From: an uncultured Clostridia bacterium
GTDB taxonomy: Bacteria > Bacillota_A > Clostridia > TANB77 > CAG-508
Assembly (NCBI GenBank): GCA_947624725.1
Contig: CANQLP010000016.1
Location: forward strand, 1 to 24,693
DNA: 24,693 bases
Reading direction: 5' to 3'
Made by a program: the position numbers and the translations under genes. Within the stretch, counting starts at the first letter, position 1; the number at the start of each line of letters is the position of its first letter. The notes below the pieces were generated by a model. It was not told the origin of the DNA. It ran no database searches and saw only the letters and a list, made by a program, of their open reading frames with translations. Below, piece by piece: positions 24,690-24,693 of this stretch.

Positions 24690-24693
24690 AAAT

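Overview
The window looks like the chromosome of an AT-rich, endospore-forming clostridial Firmicute (Bacillota). The evidence is strong AGGAGG-type ribosome binding sites, AGA-dominated arginine codons, UGA and UAA/UAG used as stops, and two complete early sporulation clusters (spoIIAA-spoIIAB-sigF and spoIIGA-sigE) with spoIID, spoIIQ and an mreB-type gene nearby. All recognised genes but one (a TetR regulator) lie on the minus strand, so transcription runs from high to low coordinates. No tRNA, rRNA, CRISPR array, insertion sequence or prophage is visible.

The central observation concerns reading frame. Twelve otherwise typical genes (znuB, mtaB, mreB, birA, spoIID, sigF, spoIIAA, purF, a flavin reductase, sigE, spoIIGA and a large FtsX-like permease) are interrupted 21 times, always in the same way. 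An in-frame CGG codon appears, and the protein family continues only if the C is skipped and the following GGN is read as glycine (NNN-C-GGN). With those 21 single bases skipped, every gene closes exactly in frame, ends at a sensible stop and has its family's normal length (SigE 239, SpoIIGA 309, PurF 474, MreB 335 residues). I found no CGG in a corrected frame that reads as arginine, while C-GG junctions in other phases (such as ATC-GGA or TCG-GAA) are read normally. So CGG behaves here as a dedicated +1 shift signal, or CGGN as a four-base glycine codon. A systematic one-base sequencing or assembly error is the main rival explanation; the strict link to reading-frame phase argues against it but does not exclude it.

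Layout from left to right: a partial secreted or membrane protein; a YjbR/MmcQ-like protein; a ccdA-thioredoxin thiol-redox pair with a small anchored protein; a zinc-type ABC uptake operon (znuA-znuC-znuB plus an anchored accessory protein) ending in a strong terminator, preceded by a small His/Cys-bearing membrane protein and a perfect 19-bp palindrome; a DUF2798 membrane protein and a MATE exporter; mtaB (tRNA ms2t6A synthesis), mreB and birA; spoIIQ, spoIID and the spoIIA operon behind a promoter with Spo0A-box-like sites; a flavin reductase-purF unit; the spoIIG operon with a long-spacer promoter overlapping a Spo0A-like box; the divergent tetR with a perfect operator-like palindrome; rnhB and a prepilin-like protein; and an 876-residue FtsX/MacB-type permease.

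Functionally, the middle third encodes the first compartment-specific sporulation steps: SpoIIAA/AB control SigF, SpoIIGA activates SigE, and SpoIID with SpoIIQ drives engulfment. Ten of the 21 shift sites lie in these sporulation genes, so the spore pathway would depend on efficient shifting at CGG.
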